Under the pieces are notes generated by a model. That model worked only from the letters and a program-made list of their open reading frames with translations. It was not told the DNA's origin and did no database searches. From Nemertoderma westbladi (lineage: Eukaryota > Xenacoelomorpha > Nemertodermatida > Nemertodermatidae): a stretch of 53,538 nucleotides of DNA. Every line of letters starts with the position of its first letter. The stretch's first letter is position 1. Shown here piece after piece: positions 48,601 through 53,538 of this stretch. Both the position numbers and the translations under genes were made by a program. The stretch is from NCBI GenBank assembly GCA_032718475.1, contig JAUCBJ010000457.1:1-53538 (forward strand). The letters run 5' to 3'.

Positions 48601-51348
48601 CAGTATCATGAGCTCAGTTACACTCACAACTTACAGTATCATGAGCTCAGTTACACTCACAACTTACAGTATCATGAGCTCAGTTACGCTCACAACTTAC
48701 AGTATCATGAGCTCAGTTACACTCACAACTTACAGTATCATGAGCTCAGTTACACTCACAACTTACAGTATCATGAGCTCAGTTACGCTCACAACTTACA
48801 GTATCATGAGCTCAGTTACACTCACAACTTACAGTATCATGAGCTCAGTTACGCTCACAACTTACAGTATCATGAGCTCAGTTACACTCACAACTTACAG
48901 TATCATGAGCTCAGTTACACTCACAACTTACAGTATCATGAGCTCAGTTACACTCACAACTTACAGTATCATGAGCTCAGTTACACTCATCTCATCAACG
49001 AACTGGCTGAGATTGCCACGAACAGCCTGTCTGTTTTTTAGCTTCACATTCATGGTTATCGACTGATCTTGTAGAGATCGGATCTCGCCACTGATGGAGG
49101 AGAGTTTATCCTGGAAACCGCACAACATATCCTCCATGCGCTGTACGGAAGGGGGAAAGTGTAAAATTTATAAAAAAATATGGGCTGTATCAGATCAGTC
49201 GATCACACTTTACACTACAGACAGGCTCCACTTAGGGTGAGTACAAAACAAAGACCCAATTATAATGACCTGCATAATCTTGTAACATGTGTTAACTTTC
49301 GTTTAGGGGCCAATCATAAATGACGTCACGTTTTTTAAAGAAATTTTTGACCCCCCCCCCCCCCTCCCCCCCTTTCGTCACAAATCGTCACGAAATGGCT
49401 ACCCCCCCCCCCCCCCTCCCCAATGTCACGTCACACTATATATAATTAAATGATTACTCTTATATTATTAGAACAATAAATCTGGAATAAATTTGTCAAC
49501 TATAAAATATAGATATATACTAACATTACAAATTACAGTAATACGAGTTTTTCAGACATGCTCCCATGGGCACGACAGGTGGTCTGTCATGCTTATAATG
49601 GCCATTGGTGATACATCAGCTACTGGGTGTGAGTTCGCAGGGGATTGGCCTCCGCTTTGCAGGACATTGCTTTCGCCGTGAGGACCAGCCAGTGCATAAT
49701 CTTGTACTTTGGCAGCCTCATGGAGTGAATAGGCATGGTGGACAGCCCATGACTTTGTTGAGACGCATCTTAGAGGACACTGGCCTAGAAGATGCGGATG
49801 ATCCAGCAAATGTCATTGGCGATAGGGAATTGTGGCGGCGCAATTTTGTCGACAAGCCGGCACAGCATTCTTAAAAATGCAGCTGCAATGCAGCTGCCGA
49901 TCATAGCCGATTGATAATCAAAACGAGTTTTGGAACTACCGCTACCATGAAAGGATGTAAGATTTTTAGTAAAACTTTCGATGCAAAGTAAAGATAACAT
50001 TCTTTACAAACACGCTCTCTAATTTTACCAATTATGGAAGGGCAGTAGAGTTCGTAAGGTAAGATTTTAATGGTTATCATTGGAAGAGGTAATAGTTTAA
50101 TAGTAAACACGTTAATAGTATACACGTTATGTATTTAATATACAGTAATTTAATCGGAAACTTATAATGTGACGTCACGATATTGCGGACACCCCCCACC
50201 CCCTCGTCACAAATCGTCACGAAATACCAAACCCCCTCCCCCCCCCTGTCCAGCGTGACGTCATTTATGGATGGCCCCTTATTGTTTTGGTTCCCCCAAC
50301 ACGCCTAATTAAATGGCAATGGGACCTAACGCAACGTTACCCCTTTGTTTTGTATTAACCGCTCCACTTATTATATATATATGGAAAACTTTATTGGAAC
50401 TCAATGATTGCTGGATTGGGGTGATTTGTAGTTAGTTACTGAGTTGGATATTGGTTTGCCAATAACGCTTTATGTTTGCTCCTGTAGTGCGATAGAGCCT
50501 TATTGGGGATTGTTACTTTGGTGACCGACCTTTTCAACTTGTCATTCTACAGCTGCGTACCGGTACCTATTGCTTGACTGCCAGATTTTTTTGGGTTACA
50601 GAATGACTACTGACTGTCTGACCATATGGTTTCCCTCAATTGGTAAATTGATCGTTTATTGTTTTGTTAGAAAAGCCCACCTCTGTAACCTGCTCCTTTC
50701 CCTCAATTGGTTTATGATGTGTGCTACTTATTTATGAAAAAAATGTTTATGAAAAATATTATTAAAAGTGTTTCATACAATAAGTGGTACCGGTATACAA
50801 ACTTACAGCCAGGATAGAATCGCACCCCTTGATCTGTTTGTGGAGTCCGGCTATGACCTTGGCCTCGGCAATGTAATCCTGTATGCTCTCAGACTCCACC
50901 TGGTTGAGTTCGGCGTCGATCTGCTTGGAGTAGGCCCTGAGATCCACGCCGGACTTCAACGCAGTCGACACCAGTTCGTCGTCCAGGTTGTCCTGGATAC
51001 ATTCTAAAATAGAACAATCGGGAAGAACTTGAATAGAATAATAAAAATTAGCGGTACGGACCGCGTTCATATGGCAGACTTATCATAAGTCTTATGGCTA
51101 TGGCATATGGATGAAAGAATATGGAATGAATTGAAAATATTAATCTCACCTTCTAAGTTATCTAATATATGATCGTCAGCCACGTCGGATTCTATGTTAA
51201 TATCTAACCCCAGAGGTTCGGACATAGCGTCCAAATCGTCAACTTCCGCATCTGTTTCTGAGTCCGGTTCGTTACTCGTAAAAGGATTGTTGTTTCCGCT
51301 GTCACTAAAGCTATCCTGGCCATCGCACTCGAATGGATTTGTCGACAT
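3452..51348 (-). CDS. VPS52: VPS52, GARP/EARP tethering-complex subunit (exons 1-10, 3' end off window)
   Basis: VPS52 is a core subunit of GARP (with VPS51, 53, 54) and EARP (with VPS50), which tether endosome-derived vesicles at the trans-Golgi and recycling endosomes and act with SNAREs. Exons on the minus strand: 51348-51150, 51003-50807, 49140-48965, 46421-46170, 34371-34217, 34006-33840, 23369-23214, 4430-4312, 4211-4088, 3655-3452. They sum to 1749 nt, exactly 583 codons, and every junction agrees in phase with GT-AG ends. Diagnostic stretches include FRSQHYALLDNSCREYLF, RKEQLVFLINNYD, GTIFTLGNRG and YEEVAD, as recalled from vertebrate VPS52 (~723 aa). The start at 51348 has A at -3 and opens an acidic N-terminus. 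The last ~140 residues are missing because the gene runs off the left edge. Introns 3, 4, 6 and 7 are swollen by tandem arrays, and intron 7 contains a transporter gene on the other strand. Confidence 0.95.
4088..4211 (-). CDS. VPS52: VPS52 exon 9
   Basis: Encodes YWEGLLELLWPRFQYILELN, IKSIRDTDAMKLGSIDVRPH and Y, matching vertebrate YWEQVLALLWPRFELILEMN and LGGLDTRPHY. The acceptor is GTCCTTAG and the donor GTGAGT. It is only 100 bp from exon 8, in sharp contrast to the 18.8-kb intron on the other side of exon 8. Confidence 0.95.
4312..4430 (-). CDS. VPS52: VPS52 exon 8, with amplified acceptor
   Basis: Encodes KHMEVYTNDCFDSIALLLSI, then HIINRYRVLMHKRQVPALD plus two bases, aligning to vertebrate KHLDSYLADCYDAIAVFLCI and VPALD. 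The exon begins at TTTTAG|AAACACATGG, where the frame closes from exon 7 (phase 0) and into exon 9 (AA + A = Lys). Its first ~30 bases are the terminal unit of the 45-bp array; unique sequence starts at the TTCGATTCTATAGC part (about 4399 and below). Confidence 0.94.
4395..20285 (-). repeat. 45-bp array of the VPS52 exon 8 splice acceptor (~350 copies)
   Basis: About 15.9 kb of head-to-tail 45-bp units. On the minus strand each unit reads AAACACATGGAGGTGTA, then CACTAACGATTG, then TTTTTATTCCTTTTAG. The first part equals the start of exon 8 (K-H-M-E-V-Y-T-N-D-C). CACTAAC is a strong branch site 22 bases before the AG, with a pyrimidine tract between, so every unit is a complete 3' splice site. 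Since 45 is divisible by 3, entry at any upstream AG reads fourteen codons and then the in-frame TAG of the next acceptor; only the unit at 4430 leads into exon 8. Two unit subfamilies exist: CACTAAC-type dominates near exon 8, while CATTAGC-type is frequent beyond ~10.7 kb. Length variants and kilobase-scale internal duplications occur. Long open frames on both strands are by-products of the unit length. Confidence 0.95.
4431..4476 (-). promoter_or_regulatory. Functional exon 8 3' splice site
   Basis: The AG at 4431-4432 precedes AAACAC of exon 8. The tract TTTTTATTCCTTTT lies just upstream and the branch site CACTAAC falls inside the neighbouring repeat unit, in bases that copy exon 8 codons. 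The acceptor therefore depends on at least one duplicated unit for its branch point, unless a second branch site is used. Confidence 0.8.
20286..20573. other. Spacer between the 45-bp array and the MFS gene
   Basis: AT-rich sequence with no recognised gene. It should contain the promoter and 5' UTR of the plus-strand transporter that starts at 20574; no convincing TATA box or initiator could be picked out. Confidence 0.5.
20574..22675 (+). CDS. MFS transporter (oxalate/formate or monocarboxylate-like), nested in VPS52 intron 7
   Basis: A three-exon gene predicted at 471 aa: 20574-21041, 21378-21608, 21959-22675. It is a 12-helix major facilitator of the plasma or an organelle membrane; the substrate cannot be read from sequence. 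The first helix is at about residues 33-54. The N-half loop motif GGVMASRWGSR is at 94-104 and the C-half counterpart GHIGDKFG at 327-334. Exon 2 carries VWMSRRKGLASGLVLSGFG, typical of the OFA/MCT branch. Exon 1 to 2 joins CAG|GTC with canonical GT-AG, though the acceptor has a purine-rich lead-in. The natural exon 2-3 join (LLLGGCYAVLQ to IIGICLIKDR) has CAG|GGCC instead of a GT donor. The gene lies head-to-head in orientation against VPS52, inside its intron. It may be functional with an alternative junction, or recently damaged. Confidence 0.8.
22738..22862 (-). mobile_element. tRNA-derived SINE
   Basis: On the minus strand a tRNA-like head carries an A box (TAGCTGAATGG) and a B box (AGTTCGATCCC) at normal spacing, i.e. 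an internal RNA polymerase III promoter. The tail runs ATTGCCAACATTGAAAGCTG then TGCCCAACAAAAGTTATAAT. The anticodon-arm pairing is poor, so this is a SINE rather than a working tRNA gene. Confidence 0.7.
23001..23046 (+). mobile_element. Second SINE tail, opposite orientation
   Basis: CAATGCCGACTTTGCCAAGC followed by TGTGCCAAACAAAGTTATAA matches the tail of the minus-strand SINE at 22741-22790 with a few changes. The tRNA-like head is not evident, so this copy is 5'-truncated or rearranged. Confidence 0.6.
23214..23369 (-). CDS. VPS52: VPS52 exon 7
   Basis: Encodes 52 codons: YTLEQLFRSQHYALLDNSCR, EYLFLSDFFLVHGKGAQDLF, NAVMGKTLTMLI. This matches vertebrate FRSQHYALLDNSCREYLF almost exactly. 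The acceptor is CTTTTAG and the donor GTAAGT, both phase 0. It was found from sequence; the long open frame overlapping it is in the wrong register. Confidence 0.95.
23370..23587. other. Intron 6 sequence beside exon 7
   Basis: Unique AT-rich sequence of about 215 bp between exon 7 and the 40-bp satellite. No feature beyond the exon 7 acceptor was seen. Confidence 0.5.
23588..33112. repeat. 40-bp satellite array (~238 copies) in VPS52 intron 6
   Basis: Head-to-tail 40-bp units built on GGGTTGAATAGGTGACACAC followed by AGACAATCAGTAATCACTAA. Common variants are GAGTA for GAATA, CATAC for CAGAC, CACTAT for CACTAA, and a 36-bp unit in which GGGTTGAATAGG becomes GGATTAGG. Combinations of these variants recur as higher-order blocks, for example near 30831-31110, 31105-31190 and 32065-32420. 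Unlike the three splice-site arrays, it lies well inside the intron (about 220 bp from exon 7 and 730 bp from exon 6) and its unit matches no VPS52 coding sequence. Confidence 0.95.
33113..33839. other. Intron 6 sequence beside exon 6
   Basis: AT-rich intronic sequence. Two short open frames (minus 33117-33302 and plus 33342-33539) have no recognisable features and are taken as chance. Nothing else was seen. Confidence 0.5.
33840..34006 (-). CDS. VPS52: VPS52 exon 6
   Basis: Encodes DDLMGEEDSSRRSVFYKPSL, KNKGTIFTLGNRGDVITKDL and EAPIIVPHAAQKTEVK, matching vertebrate DDLMGVED...TIFTLGTRG...LEAPILVPHTAQ. The donor GTACGT leaves phase 0. It is separated from exon 5 by a 210-bp intron and from exon 7 by a 10.5-kb intron filled with the 40-bp satellite. 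Confidence 0.95.
34217..34371 (-). CDS. VPS52: VPS52 exon 5
   Basis: Encodes FFYEFLLAHERVIAKEIRDV, then YMDTTSKMYYSYFRAYTSRL and MKLQYEEVADK, one of the most conserved stretches of the family. The acceptor is TTTTAG and the donor GTTTGT. One leftover base joins exon 6 to make Asp. Confidence 0.95.
34372..35096. other. Intron 4 sequence beside exon 5
   Basis: Low-complexity AT sequence, then mixed unique sequence up to the ~1.75-kb tandem units. A partial inverted pairing around 34705-34765 (TGTGACGTAAGAGG ... GGTGACGTAGG) may be the remnant of a small DNA element. No exon was recognised. Confidence 0.45.
35119..35149. repeat. Twin hairpins at the head of each 1.75-kb unit
   Basis: CCGCC-GCAA-GGCGG at 35119-35132 (a GNRA tetraloop if transcribed) is followed by AGGGCT-TT-AGCCCT at 35136-35149. 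Both recur in the other five units, with stem changes such as CGCCGTAAGGCGG in unit 2 and CGCCGCAAGGCGA in units 3 and 5. Confidence 0.75.
36352..36382. repeat. 13-bp-stem hairpin in unit 1 (conserved in all six)
   Basis: GTTCACCCAGCCA, loop TGCAA, TGGCTGGGTGAAC: a perfect stem. The same sequence is present near 38098, 39850, 41612, 43355 and 45048, unchanged while neighbouring bases vary. Confidence 0.85.
45536..46169. other. Intron 4 sequence beside exon 4
   Basis: Unique AT-rich intronic sequence with no open frame of note and no recognised repeat. It precedes the exon 4 donor at 46169. Confidence 0.5.
46170..46421 (-). CDS. VPS52: VPS52 exon 4
   Basis: Encodes HILDTPVTDRYFLEQLHELN through KIKALSKIRDYLLSNIMKF and KKPMANYQMPQQSLLKV, matching vertebrate ILEAPVTEPRFLEQL and KPMTNYQIPQTALLK. 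The acceptor TTTCAG follows a good pyrimidine tract and the donor is GTAAGT. The open frame continues upstream into the intron by chance (SAYFR), but the phase and alignment favour TTTCAG|A. Confidence 0.93.
46662..48290. repeat. 29-bp palindromic minisatellite (~56 copies) in VPS52 intron 3
   Basis: The unit is GGACAGTGGCCACTGTCC plus GGGGTGCATCT. The first 18 bases form a perfect palindrome, so each unit can fold into a short stem and the array reads almost the same on both strands. Frequent variants GTGTCCAC and GGAAAGTGTCCAC break the palindrome at the centre or one arm. The frame rotates from unit to unit, giving open frames of more than 500 codons in several frames that are not genes. 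It abuts the 33-bp exon 3 donor array. Confidence 0.95.
48316..48985 (-). repeat. 33-bp array of the VPS52 exon 3 splice donor (20 donors)
   Basis: About twenty 33-bp units. On the minus strand each reads GTGTAACTGAGCTCATGATACT then GTAAGTTGTGA. The first part is the end of exon 3 (S-V-T-E-L-M-I-L), the second is the splice donor and intron start. Nineteen donors are GTAAGT, from 48959 to 48365 at exact 33-bp spacing, and the most distal (48332) is GTGAGT. The exon-proximal donor is the real one by phase and alignment. Reading through it gives ...M-I-L-TAA, so any later donor brings in a stop although the frame is preserved. Variation is low (ACACTC versus ACGCTC). Confidence 0.93.
48965..49140 (-). 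CDS. VPS52: VPS52 exon 3, with amplified donor
   Basis: Encodes RMEDMLCGFQDKLSSISGE, then IRSLQDQSITMNVKLKNRQ and AVRGNLSQFVDEMSVTELMI, matching vertebrate RMEQML...NRQAVRGKL...VD. The acceptor is CCGTACAG. The donor is chosen at 48964 (ATACT|GTAAGT) because it leaves two bases that complete Leu with exon 4 and gives a gapless alignment into HILDTPVTD. The last exonic bases and this donor are the first unit of the 33-bp array. Confidence 0.92.
49141..49305. other. Intron 2 sequence beside exon 3
   Basis: Short unique stretch carrying the pyrimidine tract (CTTTCCCCCTTCCGTACAG on the minus strand) and acceptor of exon 3. Nothing else was seen. Confidence 0.5.
49306..50278. mobile_element. TIR DNA transposon, PIF/Harbinger-like, non-autonomous
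   Basis: Terminal inverted repeats GGGGCCAATCATAAATGACG (left) and the reverse complement of the right end, GGGGCCATCCATAAATGACG, differ at two positions. They are flanked by TTA on both sides (49303-49305 and 50279-50281), a 3-bp target duplication of the kind made by PIF/Harbinger elements. Both ends also carry CGTCACAAATCGTCACGAAAT next to C-rich runs. No transposase is present; the interior carries a LINE fragment. It sits in VPS52 intron 2. Confidence 0.7.
49608..49874 (+). pseudogene. LINE reverse transcriptase C-terminal fragment
   Basis: The frame includes LRFAGHCFRREDQPVHNLVL, WQPHG and DTGL, then DRELWRR, the usual tail of non-LTR retrotransposon reverse transcriptases (R-FAGH-x-R ... 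LVLW-P-HG ... DTG ... D-R-x-x-W). Only about 90 residues remain and no catalytic YADD region is present, so it is a dead fragment. It lies wholly inside the TIR element, so it was either captured by the element or inserted into it. Confidence 0.6.
50282..50806. other. Intron 2 sequence beside exon 2
   Basis: Unique intronic sequence. The string CTGTAACCTGCTCCTTTCCCT near 50683 also occurs near 34140, so a short dispersed repeat may be present. No exon was recognised. Confidence 0.5.
50807..51003 (-). CDS. VPS52: VPS52 exon 2
   Basis: Encodes ECIQDNLDDELV, then the GVDLRAYSKQIDAELNQVE segment and SIQDYIAEAKVIAGLHKQI, the first conserved coiled-coil region of VPS52. The acceptor is TTTTAG and the donor GTAAGT. 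Phase 1 in and phase 0 out both match the flanking exons. Confidence 0.93.
51150..51348 (-). CDS. VPS52: VPS52 exon 1 (acidic N-terminus)
   Basis: Codes for residues 1-66 plus one base of the next codon. The segment is rich in Asp, Glu, Ser and Asn and carries two NPF tripeptides (residues 4-6 and 21-23), a motif that can bind EH domains. It ends in ADDHILDNLE, close to the ILDEVD region of vertebrate VPS52. The donor is GTGAGA at 51149. An in-frame extension upstream exists but has no better-placed ATG. Confidence 0.9.
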
Positions 51349-51631
51349 CGTCCTATTATTCAGATATCTGTAGTTTTTGCACTTGTGTTCACTGTCTGGT
51401 AGATTTTGGAGCTCTTTCACACCAGGTGCCAGGCGGGCACTGGCCTGCTGGCAGTCTAACACTCTAATACTGATAATATTGTAATACTGCCAACTGCAGT
51501 ACTGATGTTATACTGACTGACTGACTGATGTTAGCTATAGGCATAACTGTTTAGTATTTACTCTCTGTCTGTCTGTACTGTAGCCTACTTGATCATTGAT
51601 GTTACACTGTTACAGTTTACACTGTTACAGT
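51349..51631 (-). promoter_or_regulatory. VPS52 5' UTR and probable core promoter region
   Basis: The 283 bp between the start codon and the MITE must hold the 5' UTR and, unless transcription begins inside the element, the core promoter. No TATA box was recognised. ACTGTTACAGT-type short repeats occur at 51595-51631. Confidence 0.4.
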
Positions 51632-52572
51632 GGGTGCATGTAAAGAGCGGACTGCGGACTCGGCTCGGATTGTCAATTAAAAGCCCAAATATGCGCGGTC
51701 AATTTGAATTATAGCATTATAATGTAAGAATCCGCTCTTTGTTGTCTGGACAAACGGCGGACTGAAGCCAGAAAATTGTAACCTGATTGGCTCAATCATT
51801 TACATAGGCCCAAAGGGAACTTTCCTGAATCCTCTTATTGGCTTAAATGTTTTCATTGTGACACATAGCAGCATAGAGATGGAAACACAAACAATATTCC
51901 AACATTGCTACAGTATAATTATACTGCAAGTAATTAAGTAGGACTACCGGTGCGGTATCAATTAAGCTGCCGTCAGCAGGCATGTACTGTTGGCCTACCG
52001 GCTACTGCAACTGGTCAGCCGGTTGAAGTTTTCGATTAATTCAAACTAAAACTAAGTAGCCTATAATAAGTAACGCAATCGATGGCGGCCGTATTGCACG
52101 TGTAGTAGGCCTATTCTTAAACGTCCAAAACTAAACTTACTATAATACATCCAGGCTTACGTAAGATGAGAGTGCGAGTGCCTTGATGTGAAAGTTTAGG
52201 AAAATATTACCTGATTAGCCTACTACTGTATTTACAGTAGAGGTATAGGTTCGCCACTAGTAGTAGCCCCTTAATCAACAGTCCACCGTCCACGTAATTA
52301 CTGTATAGGATAATTATTTCCTGTATTACAGTGTTGCACAATGGTAAACATTTAAAAGCCAATGCTGCAATGGGATGATTCATTCTTTAAGTTCCCTTTC
52401 AGCCTATGTAAATGATTGAGCCAATCAGGTTACAATTTACCGGCTTCAGTTCGCCATTTGTCCAGACAACAAAGAACGGATTCTTAGTTTGGAAGTCGAT
52501 AATTTAAATTGACCGCGTGGATTTTGGCAATCCGCAGTCCGCCAGTCCGCAGTCCGCTCTTTACATGCACCC
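51632..52572. mobile_element. Mutator-like MITE with long terminal inverted repeats
   Basis: The left end GGGTGCATGTAAAGAGCGGA and the right end (reverse complement identical at the tip) extend as inverted repeats for roughly 200 bp, including the shared stretch ATTGGCTCAATCATTTACAT. A 9-bp direct duplication TGTTACAGT flanks the element (51623-51631 and 52573-52581). Long inverted repeats plus a 9-bp duplication fit the Mutator superfamily. No transposase is encoded. It sits about 280 bp upstream of the VPS52 start codon. Confidence 0.75.
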
Positions 52573-52581
52573 TGTTACAGT

Positions 52582-53089
52582 TAGTGTTATAAACTTATAT
52601 AGTGGTTCCCGGGATCTTATATTGTTATATTATATTGTGTTACAGTCTGATAGTTACACATACAGTTATACGCCTATATGCTGATATGTCAGTATGTGTT
52701 TCCTTTGCGACGGTAACAACTGCAACTTTACATTCCGTATTGAAACGCCAGTTGCGCCGCATTTTCTGGCTGTGTCCTGTCGGGGGGGGGGGGGTGCTTT
52801 TGCGACTAATAAACTACAGTTTCAGAATCAGAGTTTGTGGTGTTCGTTGGAAACTGTTCCCGATCAAAGCGGGTGAATCAATAGCGTATTTACTGTTACT
52901 CTATACGCTAATACAGTAATACGTAAGTACCGGTACTGTAAATACGCTATTAAGGAACCCCAAGACCCCCTTGTTGCCTGGCTGCAGGTTTCTATGTCCT
53001 GCTGTCCTTCTAATATTTACGGGGACGATTTATTATCTTGCAGTATTGGCCACCGTTCAGACCGTTGGCTACAAATAGTTCTAAAGTGT
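52582..53089. other. Upstream intergenic sequence, no gene seen
   Basis: Open frames at 52602-52919 and 52694-52876 show no recognisable domain and overlap each other in different frames; they are taken as chance. A run of twelve G occurs near 52783-52794, and GTACCGGTAC palindromes nearby resemble those at the left end of the window. Confidence 0.45.
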
Positions 53090-53345
53090 GGGGCGAGCCA
53101 CGAAGTGAGTGAGCCTTAGCGTAGTGGTACCATTAATCAACCTGTGGGGCGAGCCACGAAGTGAGAGAGCCTTAGCGTAGTGGTACCATTAATCAACCTG
53201 TCGTTCTGTCGTTCTGTCGCGTTTTTTTTCAGTATTTTATTTTAAACGTTAATAACTCGGCCAATCCTTGATGAAATCTATCCAAACTTGGTACACATGT
53301 TGTTTGGCAAAAGTTTGAAAATTTTCCAAGTAGAATTTGCGTGGG
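53090..53345 (+). repeat. Dispersed repeat, copy 2, with internal duplication
   Basis: Same family as the copy at 2008-2215. Here the segment TGTGGGGCGAGCCACGAAGT through ATTAATCAACC is present twice in tandem (about 53092-53147 and 53148-53203), followed by CTGTCGTTCTGTCG, GTTAATAACTCGGCCAATCC and CCAAACTTGGTA. Confidence 0.75.
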
Positions 53346-53538
53346 GCCTTCGTGCAGCATCAGTGTAACTGTTATTGTAGTTATAATATATTTATTTATC
53401 CAAAATTAACATGCGTTAAATTATTATTACTGTAGGATAAATCAGCTGGTTTTCTGACAAATTTTGCAAAACATAGGGGCTGTCTGCCAATCTGCATGTA
53501 CCATTTGTACCGGTACTGTCAGGCTGTAATACAGGTCA

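Noticed and set aside
46622-49066. Overlapping 500-790 codon open frames on both strands across the 29-bp and 33-bp arrays
   Set aside because: Several frames are open at once because the 29-bp unit rotates the frame and is palindromic. The region is VPS52 intron 3 on one strand and has no conserved protein on the other.
52602-52919. 105-codon plus-strand open frame upstream of VPS52
   Set aside because: No recognisable domain, an overlapping alternative frame, and a poly-G run through its middle.

Overview
This is nuclear DNA of a metazoan, probably an aquatic invertebrate. It has spliced genes with GT-AG introns, a tRNA-derived SINE, short inverted-repeat DNA transposons, a LINE reverse-transcriptase fragment and very large minisatellites. 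I cannot name the species. About 32 kb of the 53.5 kb is tandem repeat.

One gene organises the window. On the minus strand, ten exons spread from 51348 down to 3452 encode the first 583 residues of VPS52, a subunit of the GARP/EARP vesicle-tethering complexes. All ten exons join in phase (1749 nt = 583 codons) and follow the vertebrate protein nearly end to end. The last ~140 residues must lie beyond the left edge. Its introns range from 100 bp to 18.8 kb and hold everything else: a nested plus-strand gene for an MFS (oxalate/formate or monocarboxylate-like) transporter at 20574-22675, SINE copies, and most of the repeat arrays.

The main discovery is what three of the arrays are made of. The 15.9-kb array at 4395-20285 (45-bp unit, ~350 copies) is a tandem amplification of the 3' splice site of VPS52 exon 8. 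Each unit carries the first ~30 coding bases of exon 8, a CACTAAC branch site, a pyrimidine tract and TTTTAG. The array at 48316-48985 (33-bp unit, 20 splice donors) amplifies the 5' splice site of exon 3 (exon end plus GTAAGT). The array at 2736-3477 (53-bp unit, 14 identical copies) amplifies the 5' splice site of exon 10 (exon end plus GTAGGT). In each case the copy that gives an open frame is the one touching the exon, and using the next copy into the intron brings in a stop codon. Three independent splice-junction arrays in one gene look like a real phenomenon rather than chance.

Other layout, left to right: 23-bp array (1279-1733); exons 10, 9 and 8 (3452-4430); exon-8 acceptor array; MFS gene; SINE pair; exon 7 (23214-23369); 9.5-kb array of a 40-bp unit (23588-33112); exons 6 and 5 (33840-34371); six tandem ~1.75-kb units with conserved hairpins (35097-45535); exon 4 (46170-46421); 29-bp palindromic array (46662-48290); exon-3 donor array; exon 3; a TIR element carrying a LINE fragment (49306-50278); exons 2 and 1; a Mutator-like MITE just upstream of the VPS52 start (51632-52572); and a dispersed repeat at the right end that also occurs near 2010-2215.
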